From CAZSGN01 sp964606415 (GTDB taxonomy: Bacteria; Bacteroidota; Bacteroidia; Bacteroidales; JBBRXJ01): a DNA stretch of 5,605 nucleotides. The notes under the pieces are model-generated. The model was not told the DNA's origin. It was given only the letters and a program-made list of their open reading frames with translations, and searched no databases. The DNA lies in the NCBI GenBank assembly GCA_964606415.1, contig CAZSGN010000190.1, positions 1-5,605 of the forward strand, read 5' to 3'. Below are positions 1 through 5,605 of the stretch, piece after piece; the stretch's first letter is position 1, and every line of letters begins with the position of its first letter. The position numbers and the translations under genes are program-made.

Positions 1-1231
1 AATATTCCGTCAACAAATCAGCAATTTCTGAAACGTTTCTCCCACTAGATGAATAGCTTTGATCAATATCAAATAAAACTAAAGAGTTCCCATTTATTAA
101 GCCTTGCCCATTAAAACCAGAAAATTTATTAATAAATAAATCCAATCCTCTATCAAGTAAATCCTGAGCTTCATCAATTACAATGAAATCATAAGGCTTT
201 ATCATATCATCTGTTTCAAGTCTTTGAATAGTGTCTTTTACTAAATTGTAGAATCCATCCTCACTTAAAGAACTTAATTCAGTGTAGTTAATTGAAGGAT
301 TAAACTTTTGGAAAAATCTAAAAAAAGTTGTTACTTCAATGTCACTAGATAGTTGCCTTTCAAATAATATAGATTTGGTATAGTGCATTAATAGGTTGTT
401 CCAACAAAAATAAATACCCTTCTTATTATGTTGCTTATCAATAAATGCTTTTGCAATAGTAGTCTTACCACATCCTGGGGGTCCTTCAATCATTATTCTA
501 GGGTTCTTATACAAACCATCTAGTATTTCAATGTTTTGTATGCCAAGCCACTCAAGTGTGTTAATTGTGTTAGTCTGATTCCTGTCTACAATAATTGGAC
601 TAAGAATTTTCTTAATAGCAGCACATTCTTTTTGGAAAACATTTTTATAAGTTCTAAAGTGTTTTTTATGCTTGTTTTTAGAATACTCAAACACATTAAT
701 TAAAAACTTTTCGATCGAATAATCATATAGTCCTCCATTATAAGAAGTCCAAAGGAGTTTTGAATCAATCAATTTGGATTCAAAAGGATAGTCAACATGA
801 GGAAAGGCAACAGCTTCACAAAAGAAACATCCCTTTACATTGTTAAGGATATTGTCCTTTAAAGTGAATTTGTAACCCTCTGCTTGCTTAAAAGGGTTTT
901 GTTTTATCGGTTTATCAAGGTTTTTTCCGTAAAAAAAGGTATTATCTTTTGTTGAAATTGGCCCTCCCTTTACTTCTAAAACTAACACACCAGATTTACA
1001 AAGAATTAAGAAATCAATTTGCGCACTTGTTTTTTTGTAATAATTGAAATTATCGGAATGTTCTGGAAGTTTTAAATCGTGCCATACTTCCCATTCTATT
1101 TCACTATTATTCAAATCACGCCATAGCTTTCTGTAAATGTCAATTTCACCATATAAAGGACTACCATCTTCTTTCACAATAATAGACTCTAAAGCATCTA
1201 TTGGGTTGTTTGGATAAAATTTTACAGGCAT
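1..1231 (-). CDS. NERD-domain superfamily 1 helicase (partial, C-terminus beyond the left edge)
   Basis: Translating the minus strand from the ATG at 1231 gives 410 codons with no stop before the edge. The start is two bases after the methyltransferase stop (TAATTATG), so translational coupling is likely. Residues about 25-130 resemble a NERD nuclease-related domain: GE at 28-29, QID at 71-73, LEVKGG at 85-90 and NPFKQA at 112-117, giving the D...ExK...Q pattern of PD-(D/E)XK-like nucleases. An SF1 helicase core follows, with Walker A GPPGCGKT at 250-257, Walker B VIDEAQD at 351-357 and a motif III-like LFDIDQS at 386-392. Motifs IV-VI must lie outside the window. NERD-helicases are known from plasmids and defence loci, where nuclease and DNA translocase sit in one chain. 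Here it is probably the effector or processing subunit of the operon. The coding is AT-rich like the two genes upstream of it. The family call is firm; the role in defence is inferred. Confidence 0.88.
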   Translation of the reverse strand, partial: MPVKFYPNNPIDALESIIVKEDGSPLYGEIDIYRKLWRDLNNSEIEWEVWHDLKLPEHSDNFNYYKKTSAQIDFLILCKSGVLVLEVKGGPISTKDNTFFYGKNLDKPIKQNPFKQAEGYKFTLKDNILNNVKGCFFCEAVAFPHVDYPFESKLIDSKLLWTSYNGGLYDYSIEKFLINVFEYSKNKHKKHFRTYKNVFQKECAAIKKILSPIIVDRNQTNTINTLEWLGIQNIEILDGLYKNPRIMIEGPPGCGKTTIAKAFIDKQHNKKGIYFCWNNLLMHYTKSILFERQLSSDIEVTTFFRFFQKFNPSINYTELSSLSEDGFYNLVKDTIQRLETDDMIKPYDFIVIDEAQDLLDRGLDLFINKFSGFNGQGLINGNSLVLFDIDQSYSSSGRNVSEIADLLTEY

Positions 1232-1233
1232 AA

Positions 1234-2946
1234 TTATTTGCTATTTGCTAAACTTGTAATTTTATTTATTGCGTATAAAGCGAAAACCTGCTTTAGAGGT
1301 ACAATCTCTTTGTTCTTAAAGAAAATTTGTTTTTTCTCTTTTTGGTCATACTTAACATTATCAACTTCTAGATATTCAATTATGCGACTAATTTCCTCAG
1401 TCAGTTCACATGTTTCAATCAATCCACTTAATGGAACTTGGATTTCATACATTTTTTGTAAGGCTTTGCTGTCTCCTATCCTTTCAGCAAATCCATTATT
1501 AACTATTTCCAAAAAATATTTTCCTTTTTTCATATCAATGATCATGGGTTCAATTTTCTTAAAAAAGTTATTTGGGATTTTGTATGTCGGAAATCCCTCT
1601 CCATTTCCATATTGTACTGAAGTCTGCCATTTTGATATTTGTTTTTCGCCCTTTGAGATATCGTAATTTGATAAAGTCACGGTGATATTGCCATCTTTAA
1701 ATGGATGTCTTCTGAAGCGTGCGCCTTTAGTTCTTCTTGGCGGACTTCCAAATTCTTTTATTTTATGATCATTTAAATTGACTAATTCATCATGGTTAAT
1801 ATCATTTCTTATTATAGGATCTTTGATCATGGGTAAACCTTCTTCCTTTCTGATCAATCTTGCAAAAGCAGAACTTACCGACGGGCATACTGCATTTCCT
1901 ATAAGTCTCCACTTTGTACCAAGGCCTCCATAAAACTGAAATGTAATTGGAAAACCCATTAAACATGCAGCTTCTCTTGCAGTAGGGGTTCGATATTCAC
2001 CATTACCTTTCCTTATCAGTTCACTTTTATAAATTATGGATTCTCTGGAGGTTCCGATCTTAGTTGCAGTAATAGTACGGCTTGGTTTGTTTTCGTTTTC
2101 CGGAAAAGACATTCTGCCCATGTAAGGATGATTTGTCTTTAAGAAACGTGACTGTCTCCACTCACACTCAAAAAGACCTGTATCATAAAAATGGTCAGTA
2201 AGATTACTTCTTTCGATTATCAGATTTTGATATAAAGGATCTCTAACTATGTCTTGGATATTATTTGAGAAGGGATTAGGTAGCCCACTTTTAATTTGCC
2301 TTACCTTAAGATACTCCTTCAAACCATCAGAACCATTTTCAGAATGGGTCTTTGGCGGAATAATTAGTTTGTCTTTATTTATGAATTCACCAGTAATCAA
2401 CCTTTTTCTTGATTGGGGTGACCCATAATCTACTGAGTTAATTACAGCACTTTTCCCAGATAAATTCAATGCGACATTACTGGATTTTAACCCATTAGCC
2501 TTTGCCCATTTATCTAATCTAAGATCTTTAAATGTATATTTATCCTTCAAGTAGCGTTTTGAATTGAGAACATTTTCCATAAGCCAAACTTTTAACTTTG
2601 AATTTGGCTTATTTTTCTTAACAGCAACAATTCTCAAAAAAACTTCAGTCAATGTGATACCTATACTTTTATCGGCTTTCCCAGATCGATTGGAGCTGGA
2701 AAATGAAACACATGGAGGACTGCCAATAATAACATCCGGATCAGGCAGCTTTTCTATTTCTTCAACTGAGTTCTCGAAATCTAAAATATTCTTTTTTAAT
2801 CCTATCGTGTTGAGGTTTTTTTCAAAAGTGCTTATAGCACTATCAGAATTATCAACTCCTAAAATAACATCGTACCCTTGCTGCCTAAATCCCTCTGAGA
2901 ATCCACCTGCACCACAAAACAAATCAATTATTGTTAAAGTCTTCAT
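1234..2946 (-). CDS. C5-cytosine DNA methyltransferase with a C-terminal extension
   Basis: A 570-residue enzyme expected to transfer a methyl group from S-adenosylmethionine to C5 of cytosine in a specific DNA site. Visible motifs, in order, are: motif I DLFCGAGGFSEGF (8-20); motif IV GSPPC (75-79) with catalytic Cys79; motif VI ENV (124-126); motif VIII QSRKR (178-182); a probable target-recognition region at about 185-290; motif IX around RTPTAREAACLMGFP (319-333); and motif X GNAV (350-353), followed by CP rather than the usual PP. The catalytic set is complete, so it should be active. Residues from about 367 to 570 form an extra region absent from minimal Dcm-type enzymes, with a basic stretch RRTKGARFRRHP (404-415). 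I do not recognise a domain there. The start places motif I at the N-terminus as expected, and its ATG overlaps the Vsr stop by four bases. The recognition site cannot be read from the sequence. Confidence 0.95.
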   Translation of the reverse strand: MKTLTIIDLFCGAGGFSEGFRQQGYDVILGVDNSDSAISTFEKNLNTIGLKKNILDFENSVEEIEKLPDPDVIIGSPPCVSFSSSNRSGKADKSIGITLTEVFLRIVAVKKNKPNSKLKVWLMENVLNSKRYLKDKYTFKDLRLDKWAKANGLKSSNVALNLSGKSAVINSVDYGSPQSRKRLITGEFINKDKLIIPPKTHSENGSDGLKEYLKVRQIKSGLPNPFSNNIQDIVRDPLYQNLIIERSNLTDHFYDTGLFECEWRQSRFLKTNHPYMGRMSFPENENKPSRTITATKIGTSRESIIYKSELIRKGNGEYRTPTAREAACLMGFPITFQFYGGLGTKWRLIGNAVCPSVSSAFARLIRKEEGLPMIKDPIIRNDINHDELVNLNDHKIKEFGSPPRRTKGARFRRHPFKDGNITVTLSNYDISKGEKQISKWQTSVQYGNGEGFPTYKIPNNFFKKIEPMIIDMKKGKYFLEIVNNGFAERIGDSKALQKMYEIQVPLSGLIETCELTEEISRIIEYLEVDNVKYDQKEKKQIFFKNKEIVPLKQVFALYAINKITSLANSK

Positions 2947-3410
2947 CCCCTGATTATTTTTTCACTCAATAAATCCATAACTTTATCTTTAACAAAATCA
3001 ACATTTTGGTTGATTTCGCACTCCCAAAAGACAATTACTCTAATTCCCTGATCCTCCAATTGTTTTGTTTTAAGAATATCTCTTTTAATATTTTTGCTGA
3101 ACTTTTCCTTCCAAAAAACAGAATTAGTGGTGGGCAATGGCAAATCACATTTAGGACACCTATGCCAAAAACAACCATTTACAAAAATTGCTAATTTTTG
3201 CTTAGAAAATAAAATATCTGGCTTCCCTGGCATTTTTTCAGAATGAATCCTGTAACCTTTTACGCCAGACTCCCAAAGCTTCTTTCGTAGAAGAATCTCC
3301 GGTTTCGTGTTTTTGCTTTTTATGCGACTAAAAGTATGCGATGTTTTATCATCCTTAGGATTAGGTGATCTATAATCTCTTTTGAATTTTTTCATTATTC
3401 TATTAGCCAT
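2943..3410 (-). CDS. vsr: Vsr-type (very short patch repair family) DNA endonuclease
   Basis: A 155-residue protein of typical Vsr length. In E. coli, Vsr nicks beside T:G mismatches that arise when 5-methylcytosine deaminates. The family signatures are present: KSKNTKPE with Glu38 (the conserved N-terminal acidic residue); PGKPD with the catalytic Asp65; FVNGCFWHRCPKC with His83; NxxRD at 107-111; and WEC at 129-131. Cys80, Cys85, Cys88 and Cys131 could form the structural zinc site, although E. coli Vsr uses a Cys/His mix. ATG at 3410 is chosen; Met6 (3395) is an alternative, and the conserved domain begins only near residue 22. It is the first gene of the operon, and its TGA overlaps the methyltransferase ATG. 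Vsr homologues beside C5 methyltransferases can be repair enzymes or act as the restriction nuclease itself, and the sequence does not decide between these. The fold is certain; the biological role is inferred. Confidence 0.93.
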   Translation of the reverse strand: MANRIMKKFKRDYRSPNPKDDKTSHTFSRIKSKNTKPEILLRKKLWESGVKGYRIHSEKMPGKPDILFSKQKLAIFVNGCFWHRCPKCDLPLPTTNSVFWKEKFSKNIKRDILKTKQLEDQGIRVIVFWECEINQNVDFVKDKVMDLLSEKIIRG

Positions 3411-3427
3411 GGTGCTAATTTTAATTG

Positions 3428-3460
3428 CAAATAAACCTTGTTATATAAAATAAAAACAAT
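3428..3460 (-). promoter_or_regulatory. Possible Bacteroidota-type promoter of the vsr operon
   Basis: On the minus strand, ATTG (3460-3457) is followed after 21 bases by TTTATTTG (3435-3428). The Bacteroidota primary-sigma consensus is TTTG, 19-21 bases, TAnnTTTG, so this is a near match with one mismatch in each box. It lies in the only gap of the operon side, 18 bases before the Vsr ATG, which would give a leader of about 10-15 bases. No Shine-Dalgarno sequence is seen between it and the start. All three genes of the operon could be transcribed from here. Confidence 0.35.
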
Positions 3461-3461
3461 C

Positions 3462-3475
3462 AACATTATAATGTT
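3462..3475. repeat. Perfect 14-bp palindrome upstream of the vsr promoter
   Basis: AACATTATAATGTT equals its own reverse complement. It includes two bases of the TAA stop of the helicase-like gene (3474-3476) and ends one base before the proposed -33 box of the vsr operon. It could be an operator for a dimeric regulator. It could also form a weak AT-only hairpin (five pairs, TATA loop), followed on the minus strand by a T-rich run at 3456-3446, which might end transcription from the right. The sequence alone does not choose between these. Confidence 0.4.
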
Positions 3476-4736
3476 AGTTCACACTTAATCTCTCAAAAAA
3501 CACCCCCAACAACATCCTCGCCCTGCTCGCCTGTGCGTAAGACGTCTTGTAATCGCCCTCTTCCATCTTATGCGCATCAAGAATAAACACCACATCCGCC
3601 TCCAGACCCTTGAATGTGCGGATCCGGGTATAGTTTACCGCATCAGGTAACAAACGGCCTGTATCATTATCGACTGGAGCAATTGGATAACCGCCGATTT
3701 GTTTCACATCAGCAAGACAGCTCTCCTCTTTGTATGTATTCAGCATCAGCACAATGCGCCCCGGACTGATGCCCTCATCGCGTACAAGGCCCAGCCAGGC
3801 ATCGCGCACCATCCGGATCTGTTCAACATCATTACGGTAACTATAATATCGCACCGGCAAGCCCTCAGGTGTGTAATCGTCACTCTGGATCTCTTCGCCA
3901 ATGTATTCTTCCAGGGTGTTAATGATATTTCTTGTGTTGCGACAGTTCTTCGGCAAATGGAAACTGGCGAAATGCCTGCTTTTCGGAAGCGTGCTGAATG
4001 CCCCGAAGATGTCCTGATGCTTATCCATCAATATGTAATAACTGCCAGATGGTTTAACAATCCTGTCCAGGCTTTCAAACCAAAGCTCCCGGAAATCCTG
4101 ACCCTCATCAATGATCAGCACATCATACAACGGCTCCCGTTCTTCCATGACATCATAGAGACGCGCTGCCACCTCAAAAGCCCAGAAGTCGTCTGTGCCG
4201 GCATACTTCATCCACCAATCATCATCATCGATCATCCGCCGTGCGAAATTGTGGTAGTTATCCACCACCAGGTCTCCATCAAAGCCATTAATCTTAAGTC
4301 CGTCGCGAATGTTTCCTGCCGGAATGCGGTTGAAGGTTAGCAACAATACCCGGCGTCCTTCCTCATAAGCTTCCTGCGCAATGTTGGTGGCCATCACCGT
4401 CCTGCCACAACCCGCCGGACCGGTGACCACCAAATTGGGATTATGCCTGACCAGCTTTAAAAGTTGCATCTGTTCGTCTGTAAGCCGGATGAAGTGCTCT
4501 GTGTCAGCCTCAAAACGCCGGTGCAGTGGCACAACCTGGCCCAACCCGCGCAGCACAGGCTCCCTGAAGTGCTTTTCATAACGTGCCAGATCCATTCCTT
4601 TTCTAGCAGGTTCATCATCACGGATCTCGCGCATCAGCTGGGGCAATTGCTTGTCTATGGTATTGGGGTACAGTTTAAACACCTGCTTTTCTCCTGCATT
4701 AGGGTTATCAGGGGGGAATTCTGACGGATAGATCAT
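3474..4736 (-). CDS. SF1 (UvrD-like) helicase/ATPase related to NERD-helicases but lacking the NERD core
   Basis: A 420-residue protein with an almost full SF1 motif set: a Q-motif-like RLTDEQ (84-89), Walker A GPAGCGRT (106-113), motif Ia LLLTFNR (131-137), Walker B IIDEGQD (208-214), motif III MDKHQD (237-242), motif IV LPKNCRNT (261-268), motif V TFKGLEADVV (374-383) and motif VI YAQASRAR (400-407). Two oddities are visible. The Walker A lysine is Arg112 (codon AGG at 4403-4401, one base from AAG), which in most P-loop enzymes cripples ATP hydrolysis. The N-terminus (MIYPSEFPPDNPNAGEKQVF) looks like the start of a NERD-helicase, but no D...EVK nuclease core follows: residues 21-85 lead straight to the helicase. 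It may be a degenerate copy, a regulatory ATP-binding protein, or an unusual active enzyme. Its base composition (about 50% GC by sampled lines) differs from the AT-rich operon that follows. It has its own consensus promoter. Confidence 0.87.
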   Translation of the reverse strand: MIYPSEFPPDNPNAGEKQVFKLYPNTIDKQLPQLMREIRDDEPARKGMDLARYEKHFREPVLRGLGQVVPLHRRFEADTEHFIRLTDEQMQLLKLVRHNPNLVVTGPAGCGRTVMATNIAQEAYEEGRRVLLLTFNRIPAGNIRDGLKINGFDGDLVVDNYHNFARRMIDDDDWWMKYAGTDDFWAFEVAARLYDVMEEREPLYDVLIIDEGQDFRELWFESLDRIVKPSGSYYILMDKHQDIFGAFSTLPKSRHFASFHLPKNCRNTRNIINTLEEYIGEEIQSDDYTPEGLPVRYYSYRNDVEQIRMVRDAWLGLVRDEGISPGRIVLMLNTYKEESCLADVKQIGGYPIAPVDNDTGRLLPDAVNYTRIRTFKGLEADVVFILDAHKMEEGDYKTSYAQASRARMLLGVFFERLSVN

Positions 4737-4881
4737 TCAACGGGGTATTGGGTGATGTTTAACTAGTGTAAAACTATGCCGATGACAATCGCATACTTTT
4801 AACACCGATCAAACATAAAAAATAAAATCTAAACGGGCAAAGAAAACTGTTAAAAGGAAGATATAAATGGGCACTTTTCTA
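4737..4881. other. Intergenic region upstream of the helicase-like gene
   Basis: This 145-bp gap holds the promoter listed separately and, by the consensus, a leader of about 65-70 bases before the ATG at 4736. I see no GC-rich hairpin with a T-run that would terminate the upstream gene, no tRNA-like structure and no Shine-Dalgarno sequence before the helicase start. A loose dyad around ACTAGT (near 4762-4767) is too imperfect to call an operator. Confidence 0.5.
4810..4841 (-). promoter_or_regulatory. Bacteroidota-consensus promoter of the helicase-like gene
   Basis: On the minus strand, TTTG (4841-4838), a 20-base spacer, and TATGTTTG (4817-4810) match the Bacteroidota primary-sigma consensus (TTTG, 19-21 bases, TAnnTTTG) at every fixed position. 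Transcription would start a few bases downstream, near 4803, leaving a leader of about 67 bases. The site lies wholly in non-coding DNA between two genes on the same strand, which supports separate transcription of the helicase-like gene and helps assign the phylum. Confidence 0.65.
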
Positions 4882-5550
4882 TCAACGATACGAAAATATA
4901 TGATCCTGATAAGGTCCGGTAATTGCTTCGATATGCCCAAGACGAATGTAATCCTCCTCCTCAGCCATTGACATCTCATACCTGTAAAGCGCGCCCAGGC
5001 TTTCGTAGGCATTGATTGAAGTATAAAGAGGTCCAACGTGCAGGAAGCAACTGGTAAACGGGTTACTTTCCTGATAGGCTTGCATATACTCCACTGCCTT
5101 ATTGATGCAAGCGGTTTTAGGCATTTTGTGCATGGTGTACTGCTGTGCATCTTTCGCAATAACGGCAAATAAGTTAATTTCCATGGGTGCTTCCCAGGCT
5201 GACAGGGCATAAGCCTCCTGGTCCAGCTCAAACACAAAGCGGAGTGCTTGCTCTTTTACCCCCATGGCTTCCAGGAATCTCCGGGGCAATTTTCCGCGCC
5301 CACGCATCCACTCCCAAAGATGCTGCTCAAACCTTGTCAAACCATCGGGGCCATTAAAGCCACACAATTCACCCAAAAGGTTTATCCGTTTGTTAAATCG
5401 CCGGTTGGGCTCAAAACGATCGAAACATTGCCGCAAATAAACCCTGGTATGCAGCAAGTGCTGGTAGCCCACGATCCTGTTGAACCGGGGTGTGGATAAT
5501 AAAATATATTCATGATCTATCACAGGCATCTTGTTTGATTTATATTGCAT
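4882..5550 (-). CDS. Hypothetical protein of about 222 residues
   Basis: I do not recognise this protein. It is soluble in appearance, with no signal peptide or membrane segment. It is rich in aromatic and charged residues. Counting from the upstream GTG as residue 1, a helical stretch at about 76-115 (including LTRFEQHLWEWMRGRGK and LPRRFLEAMGVKEQALRF) faintly recalls a small helix-turn-helix unit, but this is weak. The second half is acidic near its end (MAEEEDYIRLGHIEA). I chose the ATG at 5550. A GTG at 5565 extends the frame by five codons and directly follows an in-frame TAA, and a later ATG at 5529 is also possible. GC content resembles the helicase-like gene rather than the AT-rich operon, so it probably belongs to the recipient chromosome or an older insertion. 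The other minus-strand frame here reads as a shadow, so this frame is preferred. Confidence 0.72.
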   Translation of the reverse strand: MQYKSNKMPVIDHEYILLSTPRFNRIVGYQHLLHTRVYLRQCFDRFEPNRRFNKRINLLGELCGFNGPDGLTRFEQHLWEWMRGRGKLPRRFLEAMGVKEQALRFVFELDQEAYALSAWEAPMEINLFAVIAKDAQQYTMHKMPKTACINKAVEYMQAYQESNPFTSCFLHVGPLYTSINAYESLGALYRYEMSMAEEEDYIRLGHIEAITGPYQDHIFSYR

Positions 5551-5556
5551 TACATT

Positions 5557-5587
5557 ACTGTCCACTTAAATTAGCTTGAGGGACAGT
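5557..5587. repeat. Inverted repeat ACTGTCC / GGACAGT beside the start of the hypothetical gene
   Basis: ACTGTCC (5557-5563) and GGACAGT (5581-5587) are perfect 7-bp inverted arms separated by 17 bases. The repeat lies just upstream of the chosen ATG at 5550 and covers the alternative GTG start at 5565. Its place suggests an operator, perhaps for autoregulation. A chance match or the end of a mobile element beyond the window is also possible. No good promoter boxes are visible; TAATTTAA, inside the repeat spacer on the minus strand, is only a partial -7 match. Confidence 0.35.
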
Positions 5588-5605
5588 TGGTTATAGAAAG
5601 GTTCT

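Noticed and set aside
1238..1666. Plus-strand open frame of 142 codons opposite the methyltransferase extension
   Set aside because: It is antisense to the methyltransferase C-terminal extension, with Phe/Ser/Leu-rich composition typical of a reversed AT-rich, Lys-rich gene.
1536..1838. The string GATCATGGGT occurring twice within the methyltransferase gene
   Set aside because: Both copies encode similar short PMI-D peptides at separate places in the extension. Ten bases without flanking similarity are consistent with chance.
2564..2953. Plus-strand open frame of 129 codons opposite the methyltransferase N-terminus
   Set aside because: It lies antisense across catalytic motifs I to VI of the methyltransferase and has no domain of its own.
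3699..4340. Plus-strand open frame of 213 codons inside the helicase-like gene
   Set aside because: It is antisense to a gene with clear SF1 motifs and is rich in His, Ile and Cys with no recognisable domain. It is a shadow of the real frame.
4755..4775. Imperfect dyad around ACTAGT in the leader of the helicase-like gene
   Set aside because: The arms outside the six-base core do not pair without gaps, so an operator call is unsupported.
4809..5237. Second minus-strand frame of 142 codons overlapping the hypothetical gene
   Set aside because: Its Cys/Pro/Arg/Trp-rich composition and hydrophobic tail running through the intergenic promoter suggest an out-of-frame reading of the 222-residue gene.
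1..5605. CRISPR array, tRNA, rRNA or insertion-sequence transposase
   Set aside because: No regularly spaced repeats, cloverleaf-like segment, rRNA-like sequence or transposase motifs were seen on either strand.

Overview
The window looks like a Bacteroidota chromosome segment carrying a transferred restriction-modification-type operon. All real genes lie on the minus strand and read right to left. The phylum call rests on a promoter at 4810-4841 that fits the Bacteroidota primary-sigma consensus exactly (TTTG, 20 bp, TAnnTTTG), and on the lack of clear Shine-Dalgarno sequences before the starts. I cannot name the genus.

Right part (about 3474-5605): two genes of roughly 50% GC. An unrecognised protein of about 222 residues (4882-5550) comes first. 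After a 145-bp gap with the consensus promoter comes a superfamily 1 helicase-like ATPase (3474-4736). This ATPase keeps most SF1 motifs, but its Walker A lysine is arginine. It also starts like a NERD-helicase yet lacks the NERD core.

Left part (about 1-3475): markedly AT-rich, with lines sampled by eye at about 27-35% GC. It holds a compact operon. A Vsr-type endonuclease (2943-3410) overlaps a C5-cytosine DNA methyltransferase (1234-2946) by ATGA. Two bases after the methyltransferase stop comes a NERD-domain SF1 helicase, whose C-terminal part runs off the left edge (1-1231). A plausible promoter and a perfect 14-bp palindrome lie at the right boundary of this block.

Together the three left genes suggest a modification/cleavage system. 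The methyltransferase would mark host DNA, the Vsr-fold nuclease would act either at deamination mismatches or as the restriction nuclease, and the NERD helicase would translocate on and process DNA. No conventional restriction endonuclease gene is visible. The Vsr + C5 methyltransferase + NERD-helicase set is the main candidate for an under-described defence system. Beside it sits a second, possibly degenerate NERD-type helicase of different base composition.
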